Assembly: GCA_035690425.1 (NCBI GenBank)
Contig: DASSKO010000062.1
Coordinates: 1-59,300 of the forward strand
Direction of reading: 5' to 3'
Source: DASSKO01 sp035690425
Lineage (GTDB): Bacteria > Actinomycetota > Actinomycetes > Propionibacteriales > Nocardioidaceae
Length of the DNA: 59,300 bases
Positions 15,150-23,430 of this stretch are shown in pieces. The position numbers and the translations under genes were made by a program. Under the pieces are notes generated by a model. It had not been told where the DNA came from and searched no databases. It saw only the letters and a list, made by a program, of their open reading frames with translations. Position 1 is the first letter of the stretch; each line of letters begins with the position of its first letter.

Positions 15150-16766
15150 TCAGCGGATGAACTGTCCCGCGTCTCGGGCCAGATCGAGGACGGGGTCGGG
15201 CATAACCCCGAGTACGACGGTAGCGACTACCCCAACCGCGATCGCCGCCATGGTCAGCACGCTCGGCACCGCGACCGTGGGACCCTCGCCGACCGGGTCG
15301 GAGAAGAACATCAGCACGATCACCCGGATGTATACGAACGCGGTGACCACGCTGGCGAGCACACCGACGATCACCAGAGCCTCGGCGCCCCCCGACCAGG
15401 CGGAGGTGAAGACCGCCCATTTGCCGGTGAAGCCACTGGTGAGCGGCAGCCCGAGGAAGGCCAGCATGAACAGCGACATCACTCCGGCGACGAGCGGGGA
15501 GCTCCGGCCGAGCCCGGCCCACCGCGACAGGTGGGTCGCCTCGCCCGCGGAGTCGCGTACGACGGTGACGACGGCGAACGCGCCGAGGGTGGTGAAGCCG
15601 TAGGTCGCGAGGTAGAACAGCACGGCCTGCAGGCTGGTGATCCCGTCCCCGACGTCGGCGACCCCCTGCACACCGACGAAGCCGACGAGGATGAAGCCCG
15701 CATGCGCGATCGAGGAGTAGGCCAGCAGGCGCTTGATGTCGGTCTGGGTCAGGGCGATGATCGCGCCTACCGCCATCGTCAGGATCGCCACTGCCCAGAT
15801 CATCGGCTGCCAGTCCCAGCTCACCCCGCCGAGCCCCACGTAGAACAGCCGCAGCATCGCGCCGAACGCCGCGATCTTGGTGCACGCCGCCATGAAGCCG
15901 GTCACGGCCGTGGGTGCGCCCTGGTAGACGTCGGGCGTCCAGGCGTGGAACGGCGCGGCGCCGACCTTGAACAACATGCCGACGGCGACCAGGCCGATGC
16001 CGCTGAGCAGCAGCGTCTCACCGGAGGTACGGCTGGCGACCGCGGCGTCGAGGCCCGCGAGCGTCATGCTGCCGGAGTACCCGTAGAGCAGGGCGATGCC
16101 GAAGACGAAGAACGCCGAGGAGTAGGCGCCGAGCAGGAAATACTTCATTGCCGCTTCCTGGCTGAGCAGCCGGCGCCGGCGGGCCAGGCCGCACAGCAGG
16201 TACAGCGGCAGGGAGAGGACCTCGAGCGCAACGAACATCGTGAGCAGGTCGTTGGCCGCCGGGAACAGCAGCATCCCACCGATCGAGAACATCACCAGCG
16301 GAAAAACCTCGGTGTGCTCCAGGCCGCGGGTGGATGCCTCCCGCTCGGCCTCGGTGCCCGGCAACGCCGACGCCTGGCCGGCAAAGGCCGTGACGCCGCT
16401 CTCGAGGCGCCGCTCCGCGAAGGTCAGCACGCCCAGGAACGACAGCAGCAGCAACAGCCCCCAGATGAAGACCGTCGGCCCGTCGACCGCGACGGCTCCC
16501 TCCGCCTCGATGATGCCGCGTCCGGCTCCACCGCCGACCGCAGGCAGGTCGATGGCGACGAGGACCGTCGCGACGAACGCGGCGACCAGCGCCGTGACCG
16601 CCAACAGCGTCTGCATGAGGTAACGCAGCGCGCGCGGCGCGAACGCCTCGACCACCACGCCGAGGACCGCGGCCCCCAGCACGATCAACAGCGGCGAGAT
16701 GTTGCCATAGCCGATCGCGGGCGCATCGATCTCGACAGCGAGCACCACTTCACTAACCCCACTCAC
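15150..16766 (-). CDS. nuoN: NADH-quinone oxidoreductase subunit N
   Basis: A 538-aa antiporter-like membrane subunit. Motifs include FKVGAAPFHAWTPDVYQGAPT, DIKRLLAYSSIAHAGFILVG and the helix glutamate in MFVALEVLSLPLYLLCG. It is the last nuo gene of the complete operon. The GTG start at 16766 overlaps the nuoM stop (GTGA). Its length is normal, about 50 residues longer than NuoN2. Confidence 0.95.
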   Translation of the reverse strand: MSGVSEVVLAVEIDAPAIGYGNISPLLIVLGAAVLGVVVEAFAPRALRYLMQTLLAVTALVAAFVATVLVAIDLPAVGGGAGRGIIEAEGAVAVDGPTVFIWGLLLLLSFLGVLTFAERRLESGVTAFAGQASALPGTEAEREASTRGLEHTEVFPLVMFSIGGMLLFPAANDLLTMFVALEVLSLPLYLLCGLARRRRLLSQEAAMKYFLLGAYSSAFFVFGIALLYGYSGSMTLAGLDAAVASRTSGETLLLSGIGLVAVGMLFKVGAAPFHAWTPDVYQGAPTAVTGFMAACTKIAAFGAMLRLFYVGLGGVSWDWQPMIWAVAILTMAVGAIIALTQTDIKRLLAYSSIAHAGFILVGFVGVQGVADVGDGITSLQAVLFYLATYGFTTLGAFAVVTVVRDSAGEATHLSRWAGLGRSSPLVAGVMSLFMLAFLGLPLTSGFTGKWAVFTSAWSGGAEALVIVGVLASVVTAFVYIRVIVLMFFSDPVGEGPTVAVPSVLTMAAIAVGVVATVVLGVMPDPVLDLARDAGQFIR

Positions 16767-18319
16767 TCCTGGACCCCTTCCGCGTCTGGTGAAGCAGGCA
16801 CCGACACGGTCGGTTCAGGGTCGGTCTTGCCAACCTGCTCGAGTGTCGTCTCGACGCCGGGGTTGATGACCGCGAGCGCCGGCTTCGGGTAGAAGCCCAG
16901 CACCACGAGCAGCACCAGCAACGGAGCCAGCGCGGCGATCTCCCGCACGTTCAGGTCCGGCATCGCATCCAGCCCGGGGCGCGTCGGCCCGGTCATCGTG
17001 CGTTGGTACATGATCAAGATGTAGAGCGCCGCCAGCACGATCCCGAAGGTGGCCAGCACCGCCGCGGCCGGCGAGTAGCTGAAGGTGCCGACCAGCACCA
17101 GGAACTCGCTGACGAACGGTGCCAGGCCCGGCAGGGACAGGCTGGACAGGCCCGCCAGCAAGAAGATCCCGGCGAGCACCGGCGCGACCTTCTCCGCACC
17201 GCCGAAGTCGCTGATCAGCTTCGACCCGCGCCGGCTGATCAGGAACCCGGTGACCAGGAAAAGTGCGGCGGTGGAGAGACCGTGGTTGAACATGTACAGG
17301 ACGGCGCCCGCGTGGCCCTGGCTGTTCAGCACGAAGATGCCGAGCACGATGAAGCCGAAGTGCGAGACCGACGTGTAGGCGATCAGGCGCCGGATGTCGT
17401 TCTGGCCGATGGCCAGCAGTGCGCCGTAGAGCACGGACACGATCGCCAAGGCGACGACGACCGGCGTGGCCCAGGCCGACGCCTCGGGGAAGATCCCGAG
17501 GCAGAACCGGATCATGCCGAAGGTGCCGATCTTGTCCAGCACGCTGACCAGCAGCACCGAGGTGCCCGGTGTGCCCTCGCTGGCGGCGTCGGGCAACCAC
17601 GTGTGTACAGGCCACATCGGGGCTTTGATCGCGAATGCGACGAAGAAGCCCAGGAACAGCCAGCGCCCGGTCTCCTCGTCGATGGGCAGCTGCGAGAGCT
17701 CGGACAGCAGGTAGGTGGCACCGGTCCCCGAGCCGTTGGAGAGGACATAGAGGCCGATGACCGACGCCAGCATCAACAGCCCGCCGAACAGGCTGTAGAC
17801 CAAGAACTTGGTCGCGGCATAGGACCGCCGGGCACCGCCGAAGCCACCGATCAGGAAGTAGATCGGGATCAGCGTCGCCTCGAACAACACGTAGAACAGG
17901 AAGACGTCGATGGCGACGAAGACGCCGATCGACAGCCCCTCGAGCACCAGGATCCATGCGAAGAAGGATTTGACGCTCCATCGCCCGGCCTCGGCGTCGT
18001 TCCACGAAGCGAGGATCACCACCGGCGTGAGGATCGCGGTGAGCAGCACCATCAGCAAGCCGATCCCGTCGAGCCCGACCGCGTAGTAGGCGCCGAACGC
18101 GCTGATCCACTCGTACTGCTCCACGAACTGCATGCCACCATCGACGTCGTACTGCACGGCGACGTAGATCGTCAGCGCGAGCACGAGCAACGAGACGCCG
18201 AGCGCCACCTGCTTGGACAGGGTGTCCGCCCGCGCGCCGCGGCCTTGCGGCAGCAGCGCCACGGCGACGGCGCCGATCAGCGGCACCGCACCGAGAACGG
18301 TCAGCCAGGAAAAGGTCAC
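16763..18319 (-). CDS. nuoM: NADH-quinone oxidoreductase subunit M
   Basis: 518 aa with about 14 helices. It has the family motifs FEATLIPIYFLIGGFGG, APMWPVHTWLPDAASEGTPG and RRLIAYTSVSHFGFIVLG. GTG 18319 was chosen for its AGGAG 5 nt upstream. Unlike the other genes in the operon, nuoM does not overlap nuoL; a 79-bp gap separates them. That gap holds a 28-codon ORF whose stop overlaps this GTG (GTGA). Confidence 0.95.
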   Translation of the reverse strand: MTFSWLTVLGAVPLIGAVAVALLPQGRGARADTLSKQVALGVSLLVLALTIYVAVQYDVDGGMQFVEQYEWISAFGAYYAVGLDGIGLLMVLLTAILTPVVILASWNDAEAGRWSVKSFFAWILVLEGLSIGVFVAIDVFLFYVLFEATLIPIYFLIGGFGGARRSYAATKFLVYSLFGGLLMLASVIGLYVLSNGSGTGATYLLSELSQLPIDEETGRWLFLGFFVAFAIKAPMWPVHTWLPDAASEGTPGTSVLLVSVLDKIGTFGMIRFCLGIFPEASAWATPVVVALAIVSVLYGALLAIGQNDIRRLIAYTSVSHFGFIVLGIFVLNSQGHAGAVLYMFNHGLSTAALFLVTGFLISRRGSKLISDFGGAEKVAPVLAGIFLLAGLSSLSLPGLAPFVSEFLVLVGTFSYSPAAAVLATFGIVLAALYILIMYQRTMTGPTRPGLDAMPDLNVREIAALAPLLVLLVVLGFYPKPALAVINPGVETTLEQVGKTDPEPTVSVPASPDAEGVQE

Positions 18320-18402
18320 AGCGTCTCCTGCGAGTCGTTGCACTCGGTCGTGCAGAGGATGGCTATCACGGTCTTCGTCGTCGGGCTCGCAACGGCGCTC
18401 AT
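18316..18402 (-). CDS. possible 28-residue microprotein between nuoL and nuoM
   Basis: A small ORF starts with an ATG that overlaps the nuoL stop (ATGA) and ends with a TGA that overlaps the nuoM GTG (GTGA), exactly the junction style of the rest of the operon. By my count 26 of its 28 sense codons end in G or C, matching real genes here. The product starts MSAVASPTTK and has a short hydrophobic stretch (TVIAILC) and two cysteines (CTTEC). The nuoM ribosome-binding site lies within its last codons. It may be a genuine small subunit or peptide, a translational-coupling leader, or the decayed start of a longer NuoM. I recognise no family. Confidence 0.4.
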   Translation of the reverse strand: MSAVASPTTKTVIAILCTTECNDSQETL

Positions 18403-20387
18403 GCGAGGTTCACCGCCAGCAGCGCGGCCACCACCAGCACCACGCCGGACAGCATCGCCAGCGCATAGGAACGGACGAAGCCGGTCTGCAGACGGCGTAG
18501 CCATCCCGACGAGCCGCCGATGAGCCCGCCCACGCCGTTGACTGTGCCGTCGATGCCCTTGTTGTCGGCGTAGACCAGCGACCGGGTCAGGTACTGCCCC
18601 GGCCGCATCAGCACGGCCTCGTTGAACGCGTCGCCGTACAGGTCGGCGCGGGCAGCCTTGGTCGCCACCGACACGTTCGCCGGCGCAGTCGACGAGACGT
18701 CCCGCTTGCCCACCAGCACCCAGGCGACAGCCACGCCGATGGCCACGGTGACGGTGATCAGGATGGTGAACACCCAGGCGGGCAGGCCGGCCTCGTGATG
18801 CTCGATCCCCGCGACCGGCGACAACCACTCCGTGATCCAGTCGCCCAGCGCGAGCACACCGCCGACGACGGACAGCGCCGCGAGCACGATCAGCGGCATG
18901 GTCATCACCGCGGAGGACTCGTGCGGGTGCGCCTCCTCGGCCCAGCGCCGGCGGGTGAAGAACGTCATCAGCACCAGCCGGGTCATGTAGAAGGCGGTGA
19001 TGCCCGCACCGATCAGCGCCGCGAGCCCCACCCAGATGTTCTCGGCGAAGGCCACCTCGATGATCCGGTCCTTGCTCCAGAAGCCGGAGAACCCGGGAAA
19101 CCCGATGATGGCGAGGTAGCCCATCGCGAAGGTCAGGAAGGTCACCGGCATGAAGGGGCGGAGCGCACCGTACCGACGCATGTCGACCTCGTCGTTCATG
19201 CCGTGCATGACCGACCCGGCGCCGAGGAACATGTTCGCCTTGAAGAACCCGTGCGTGAGCAGGTGGAAGATCGCGAAGGCATAGCCGGCGGGGCCCAGGC
19301 CCGCGGCCAGCATCATGTAGCCGATCTGGCTCATCGTCGACCCGGCCAGGACCTTCTTGATGTCGTCCTTCGCGCATCCGATGATCGCCCCCCACAGCAG
19401 CGTCACCACCCCGACGACGACGACCGCCGTACGCGCGGCCGGCGCCTCGTTGAAGATGAAGTCGGACCGCACCACCAGGTAGACGCCCGCGGTCACCATC
19501 GTCGCCGCGTGGATCAGCGCCGACACCGGAGTCGGGCCCTCCATCGCGTCGAGCAGCCAACTCTGCAACGGCACCTGCGCCGACTTGCCACAGGCGGCGA
19601 GCAGCAGCAGCAACCCGAGGGCGGTCAGCGTCGACACCGACGCCTCCGAGGCGGCCGCCGACACGCCGGCGAAGGACGAGGTGCCGAACGTCGCGAACAT
19701 CAGCATCACCGCGAGCGCCATGCCCATGTCCCCGACACGGTTGACGACGAAGGCCTTCTTGGCCGCGACCGCCGCCGAGTTCTTGTACTGCCAGAAGCCG
19801 ATCAGCAGGTACGACGCAAGACCGACGCCCTCCCAGCCGAGGAACAGCGTCAGGTAGTCGCTGCCCATCACCAACATCAGCATCGCGGCCACGAAGAGGT
19901 TGAGGTAGCCGAAGAACCGGCGCCGCCGGTCGTCGTGCGCCATGTAGCCGATCGAGTAGATGTGGATGAGGCTGCCCACCCCGGTGATCAGCAGCACGAA
20001 GAGCACGGACAACTGGTCGAGCAGCAGCCCCATCTCCACGTGGTAGGCGCCGGCGTCGAACCAGTCGTACAACGTCACCGCGACGGCGCGGTCGTCCTCC
20101 GGGCGACCCAGCAGCTGCGCGAACATCACGACGCCGAGCACGAAGGAGGCGATCGGGGTGGCGGCACCGAGCAGATGCCCCCAGCGGTCGGTGGCGCGGC
20201 CACCGAGCAGGAGGACCGCCGCCCCGATGGCCGGCAGCACGATGATCAGCCACATCAGCGAGAAGACGCCTTCGGCCGCGGCCGGCGCCACCGCCGACGC
20301 CGCCTCGGACATCGGCGCGGGCGTCATCAGCGACGACATCGGCAGCGCGGCGCTCACCGGGCTGAAGCTGGTCAGGAGGGGGCTCAC
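18399..20387 (-). CDS. nuoL: NADH-quinone oxidoreductase subunit L
   Basis: 662 aa, the largest pump subunit, with NuoL hallmarks WEGVGLASYLLIGFWQYKN, GKSAQVPLQSWLLDAMEGPT and DDIKKVLAGSTMSQIGYMML and a long C-terminal lateral helix. The start is uncertain. GTG 20387 has GAGGAG about 10 nt upstream and sits 14 bp after nuoK; ATG 20339 would give 646 aa. The first conserved helix begins about residue 40 of the longer form. It is a distal proton pump of complex I. Confidence 0.94.
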   Translation of the reverse strand: MSPLLTSFSPVSAALPMSSLMTPAPMSEAASAVAPAAAEGVFSLMWLIIVLPAIGAAVLLLGGRATDRWGHLLGAATPIASFVLGVVMFAQLLGRPEDDRAVAVTLYDWFDAGAYHVEMGLLLDQLSVLFVLLITGVGSLIHIYSIGYMAHDDRRRRFFGYLNLFVAAMLMLVMGSDYLTLFLGWEGVGLASYLLIGFWQYKNSAAVAAKKAFVVNRVGDMGMALAVMLMFATFGTSSFAGVSAAASEASVSTLTALGLLLLLAACGKSAQVPLQSWLLDAMEGPTPVSALIHAATMVTAGVYLVVRSDFIFNEAPAARTAVVVVGVVTLLWGAIIGCAKDDIKKVLAGSTMSQIGYMMLAAGLGPAGYAFAIFHLLTHGFFKANMFLGAGSVMHGMNDEVDMRRYGALRPFMPVTFLTFAMGYLAIIGFPGFSGFWSKDRIIEVAFAENIWVGLAALIGAGITAFYMTRLVLMTFFTRRRWAEEAHPHESSAVMTMPLIVLAALSVVGGVLALGDWITEWLSPVAGIEHHEAGLPAWVFTILITVTVAIGVAVAWVLVGKRDVSSTAPANVSVATKAARADLYGDAFNEAVLMRPGQYLTRSLVYADNKGIDGTVNGVGGLIGGSSGWLRRLQTGFVRSYALAMLSGVVLVVAALLAVNLA

Positions 20388-20401
20388 GGCTGCGGAACTC
20401 C

Positions 20402-20701
20402 TCAGTACTTGAGCAGGCTCGCGTCGTCGACCGAGGCCGAGCGACGGGTGCGGAAGATGGTCACGATGATGGCGAGCCCGATGACGACCTCCGCGGCAGC
20501 GACGACCATCACGAAGAAGGCCGCCACCTGCCCGTCGAGGTTGCCGTGCTGCCGGGCGAAGGAGACCAGCGCGAGGTTGCCGGCATTGAGCATGAGCTCG
20601 ACGCACATGAACACCACGATGGCGTTGCGGCGCACGAGAACGCCCAGCGCGCCGATGCTGAACAGCAGCGCCGCCAGCACCACGAACGGTTCGGTCGTCA
20701 C
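20402..20701 (-). CDS. nuoK: NADH-quinone oxidoreductase subunit K
   Basis: 99 aa, the standard NuoK size, with three helices and the conserved glutamates in NAIVVFMCVELMLNAGNL and AAAEVVIGLAIIVTIFR. The GTG start at 20701 overlaps the nuoJ stop (GTGA). It is part of the membrane arm. Confidence 0.95.
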   Translation of the reverse strand: MTTEPFVVLAALLFSIGALGVLVRRNAIVVFMCVELMLNAGNLALVSFARQHGNLDGQVAAFFVMVVAAAEVVIGLAIIVTIFRTRRSASVDDASLLKY

Positions 20702-21495
20702 GGCTTTCCCTCCCCTGACGTGGTGGCGTCGTTGCCGGTGGTCGGCGCCGACTCGGACCCGTCGTCGGGCAGCCCGGGGGTGCGCCGGATCCGCGGCGCC
20801 TCGCGCACCGTGCCGCGAGCCTGCAGCACCCGTGACACCGAGCTGTCGGCGACCGAGCCGTCCGGCAGCAGTGCCGGTGTGTCGTTGGCGTTGTGCCGGG
20901 CGAAGACGCCCGGGGACGGCAGCGGGCCCGGGTGCTTGCCCGAGTCCGCGTAGTCCCGCACCCGCTGCAGCGCCAGGTCCCGCTGCGTCGGCTTCGGCGA
21001 GAGCCGCTCCTGGTGCGCGAGCACCATGGCACCGAGTACGGCGGTGATGAGCAGCGCGCTGGTCACTTCGAAGGCGAGCACGTAGCTGGAGAAGAGCAGG
21101 CTCGCCAGGCCGGGGACGTTGCCCTCCAGGTTGGCCGCGGTCAGACCCTCGGGCGGGCCGACGATCGCCTGGGCGGCCCCGAGGACAAGGATCACGCCGA
21201 GCAGCACCGCCGCGACGAACGCGAGGACACGCTGTCCCCGGATGGTCTCGACCAGGGAGTCACTGGCGTCCACACCGACGAGCATCAGCACGAACAGGAA
21301 CAGCATCAGCACGGCGCCGGTATAGACGATGATCTGCACCGCGAAGAGGAACGGCGCCTCCAGCACGGCGTACAGGATCGCCAGCGAGATCATCACGATC
21401 GCCAGCAGCAGGGCCGAGTGCACCGCCTTGCGCACCAGCACCATGCCGACGGCCGCAGCCACCATGATCGGGGCCAAGATCCAAAACGCGATCAC
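20698..21495 (-). CDS. nuoJ: NADH-quinone oxidoreductase subunit J
   Basis: 265 aa. The first ~175 residues form the five-helix NuoJ domain with APFLFAVQIIVYTGAVLMLF. The remaining ~90 residues are a polar, probably cytoplasmic tail (from LAHQERLSPKPTQRDLALQ onward), as often seen in actinobacterial NuoJ. GTG 21495 overlaps the nuoI stop (GTGA). Confidence 0.94.
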   Translation of the reverse strand: MIAFWILAPIMVAAAVGMVLVRKAVHSALLLAIVMISLAILYAVLEAPFLFAVQIIVYTGAVLMLFLFVLMLVGVDASDSLVETIRGQRVLAFVAAVLLGVILVLGAAQAIVGPPEGLTAANLEGNVPGLASLLFSSYVLAFEVTSALLITAVLGAMVLAHQERLSPKPTQRDLALQRVRDYADSGKHPGPLPSPGVFARHNANDTPALLPDGSVADSSVSRVLQARGTVREAPRIRRTPGLPDDGSESAPTTGNDATTSGEGKP

Positions 21496-22073
21496 TTGCT
21501 TCCCTCCGCGCTCTCGGCCTCCTGGCCGGCCACGTCGGAGCTGCCACCGCGGTAGTAGGCGTTCTCGTCGTCGCCCAGCCGCATCGGGTGCGGCGGCTGC
21601 TCCATGCCGGGCAGCATCGGCGCCAGCAGGTCCTGCTTCTCGTAGATCAGGTCGGCGCGGTTGTTGTCGGCCAGCTCGTACTCGTTGGTCATCGTCAGCG
21701 CACGCGTGGGGCAGGCCTCGATGCACAGCCCGCACAGGATGCAGCGCAGGTAGTTGATCTGGTAGACGCGGCCGTAACGCTCGCCCGGCGAGTAGCGGCC
21801 ACCGTCGGTGTTGTCGGCCCCTTCGACGTAGATCGCGTCCGCGGGGCAGGCCCAGGCACACAGCTCGCAGCCGATGCACTTCTCCAGCCCGTCGGGCCAG
21901 CGGTTGAGCTGGTGCCGGCCGTGGAAGCGCGGCGCGGTGGGCTTCTTCTCGAACGGGTACTGCTCGGTGACGACCTTCTTGAACATCGTGCGGAAGGTGA
22001 CTCCGAACCCTGCGACCGGGTCCCAGAACTGTTCCCTGAGACTAGCGCTGAGGCTAGCGCGACTCTGGGGCAT
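21492..22073 (-). CDS. nuoI: NADH-quinone oxidoreductase subunit I
   Basis: A 193-aa 8Fe ferredoxin-type subunit with CIGCELCAWACP and CILCGLCIEACP, carrying clusters N6a/N6b between NuoG/NuoD-side centres and NuoB. ATG 22073 lies 20 bp inside the end of nuoH. The C-terminal ~45 residues are an acidic, unconserved tail. Confidence 0.96.
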   Translation of the reverse strand: MPQSRASLSASLREQFWDPVAGFGVTFRTMFKKVVTEQYPFEKKPTAPRFHGRHQLNRWPDGLEKCIGCELCAWACPADAIYVEGADNTDGGRYSPGERYGRVYQINYLRCILCGLCIEACPTRALTMTNEYELADNNRADLIYEKQDLLAPMLPGMEQPPHPMRLGDDENAYYRGGSSDVAGQEAESAEGSK

Positions 22074-23430
22074 CCCTGTCCTCCTCGACTGCGTCTGCGG
22101 CGTTGCCGCCGGATGTCTCGCTGGTCTGGCCGCCGGGCTGGCCGGCTGCCTGGCTGGTTGCCTGGCTGGGCGTGAGCTGCGGCACCCGCTGGCCGGGCAT
22201 GGGCGGCACCGGGTATCCGCCGGCGAAGGCGTCGAACTCCTCCTCGGCCGTCTCCGTCTCTTCCTTGCCTTCGGGGATGAAGGACAACCCCACGAAGATC
22301 AGCACAGCGACCACCAGACCGGCGATCACGAAGCGCATGTCGAAGCCGCCCTCGAGAGTCGCGGCCCGGATCGTGGCGACGGCGACGGTCCACAGCAACG
22401 CGATCGGGATGAGCACCTTCCAGCCCAGCTTCATGAACTGGTCGTAGCGGAGCCTCGGCAGCGTGCCCCGCAGCCAGATGAACATGAAGATGAAGATCAT
22501 CGTCTTGCCGAGGAACCACAGCAGCGGCCAGTAGCCCTCGTTGGCTCCCGGCCAGATCGGGCCGCCCAGCGGCCATGGCGCCTGCCAGCCGCCGAGGAAG
22601 AGCGTGGTGGCCAGCGCCGACACCGTGACCATGTTGATGTACTCGGCCAGGAAGAACAGCGCGAACTTCAGCGAGGAGTACTCGGTGTGGAAGCCGGCCA
22701 CCAGCTCACCCTCGGCCTCCGGCAGGTCGAACGGCGCGCGGTTGGTCTCCCCCACCATCGAGATCAGGTAGATGGCGAACGACGGGAACAGGATGATCGC
22801 GAACCACAGCCGGTCCTGCGCCTCCACGATCTCTGACGTCGACATCGAGCCGGCGTACAGGAACACCGCCACGAAGGCCAGGCCCATCGCGACCTCGTAG
22901 GAGATCATCTGGGCGGACGAGCGCAGCCCACCGAGCAGGGAGTACGTCGAGCCCGAGGACCAGCCGGCGAGCACGATGCCGTAGATGCCGACCGAGGTGA
23001 CCGCGAGGATGTAGAGCACGCCTACCGGCAGGTCGGTCAGCTGAAGCGGGGTCGTGATGTCGGTGAACGGCACCTCCACGACCGGGCCGAACGGAATCAC
23101 CGCGAACGCCATGAACGCCGGGATCGTGGAGATGACCGGCGCGATGATGTAGACCGCCTTGTCGGCGGCCTTCGGGATGATGTCCTCCTTCAGCGCGAGC
23201 TTGACACCGTCGGCGAGGGACTGCAGCAGGCCGAACGGCCCGTGCACGTTCGGGCCGACCCGGTGCTGCATGCGGGCCACGACCCTGCGCTCGGCCCAGA
23301 TGTTGAACAGCGTCAGCACGACCAGGACCGCGAAGATCAGCACACCCTTGACCAGCCACAGCCAGACCGGGTCGGTGCCGAACTCCGACAGATCGTCGAC
23401 TCGGGCAGCAGCCATCTCAACGCCCCTCAT
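22054..23430 (-). CDS. nuoH: NADH-quinone oxidoreductase subunit H
   Basis: 458 aa, with eight core helices forming the quinone tunnel: RMQHRVGPNVHGPFGLLQS, KEDIIPKAADK, EAEGELVAGFHTEYSSLKFA and FFLAEYINM. It is about 100 residues longer than NuoH2 because of an additional C-terminal helix followed by a glutamate/proline-rich tail. ATG 23430 overlaps the nuoG stop (TGATG). ATG 23415, with GAGGGG upstream, is an equally possible start (453 aa). Confidence 0.95.
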   Translation of the reverse strand: MRGVEMAAARVDDLSEFGTDPVWLWLVKGVLIFAVLVVLTLFNIWAERRVVARMQHRVGPNVHGPFGLLQSLADGVKLALKEDIIPKAADKAVYIIAPVISTIPAFMAFAVIPFGPVVEVPFTDITTPLQLTDLPVGVLYILAVTSVGIYGIVLAGWSSGSTYSLLGGLRSSAQMISYEVAMGLAFVAVFLYAGSMSTSEIVEAQDRLWFAIILFPSFAIYLISMVGETNRAPFDLPEAEGELVAGFHTEYSSLKFALFFLAEYINMVTVSALATTLFLGGWQAPWPLGGPIWPGANEGYWPLLWFLGKTMIFIFMFIWLRGTLPRLRYDQFMKLGWKVLIPIALLWTVAVATIRAATLEGGFDMRFVIAGLVVAVLIFVGLSFIPEGKEETETAEEEFDAFAGGYPVPPMPGQRVPQLTPSQATSQAAGQPGGQTSETSGGNAADAVEEDRDAPESR

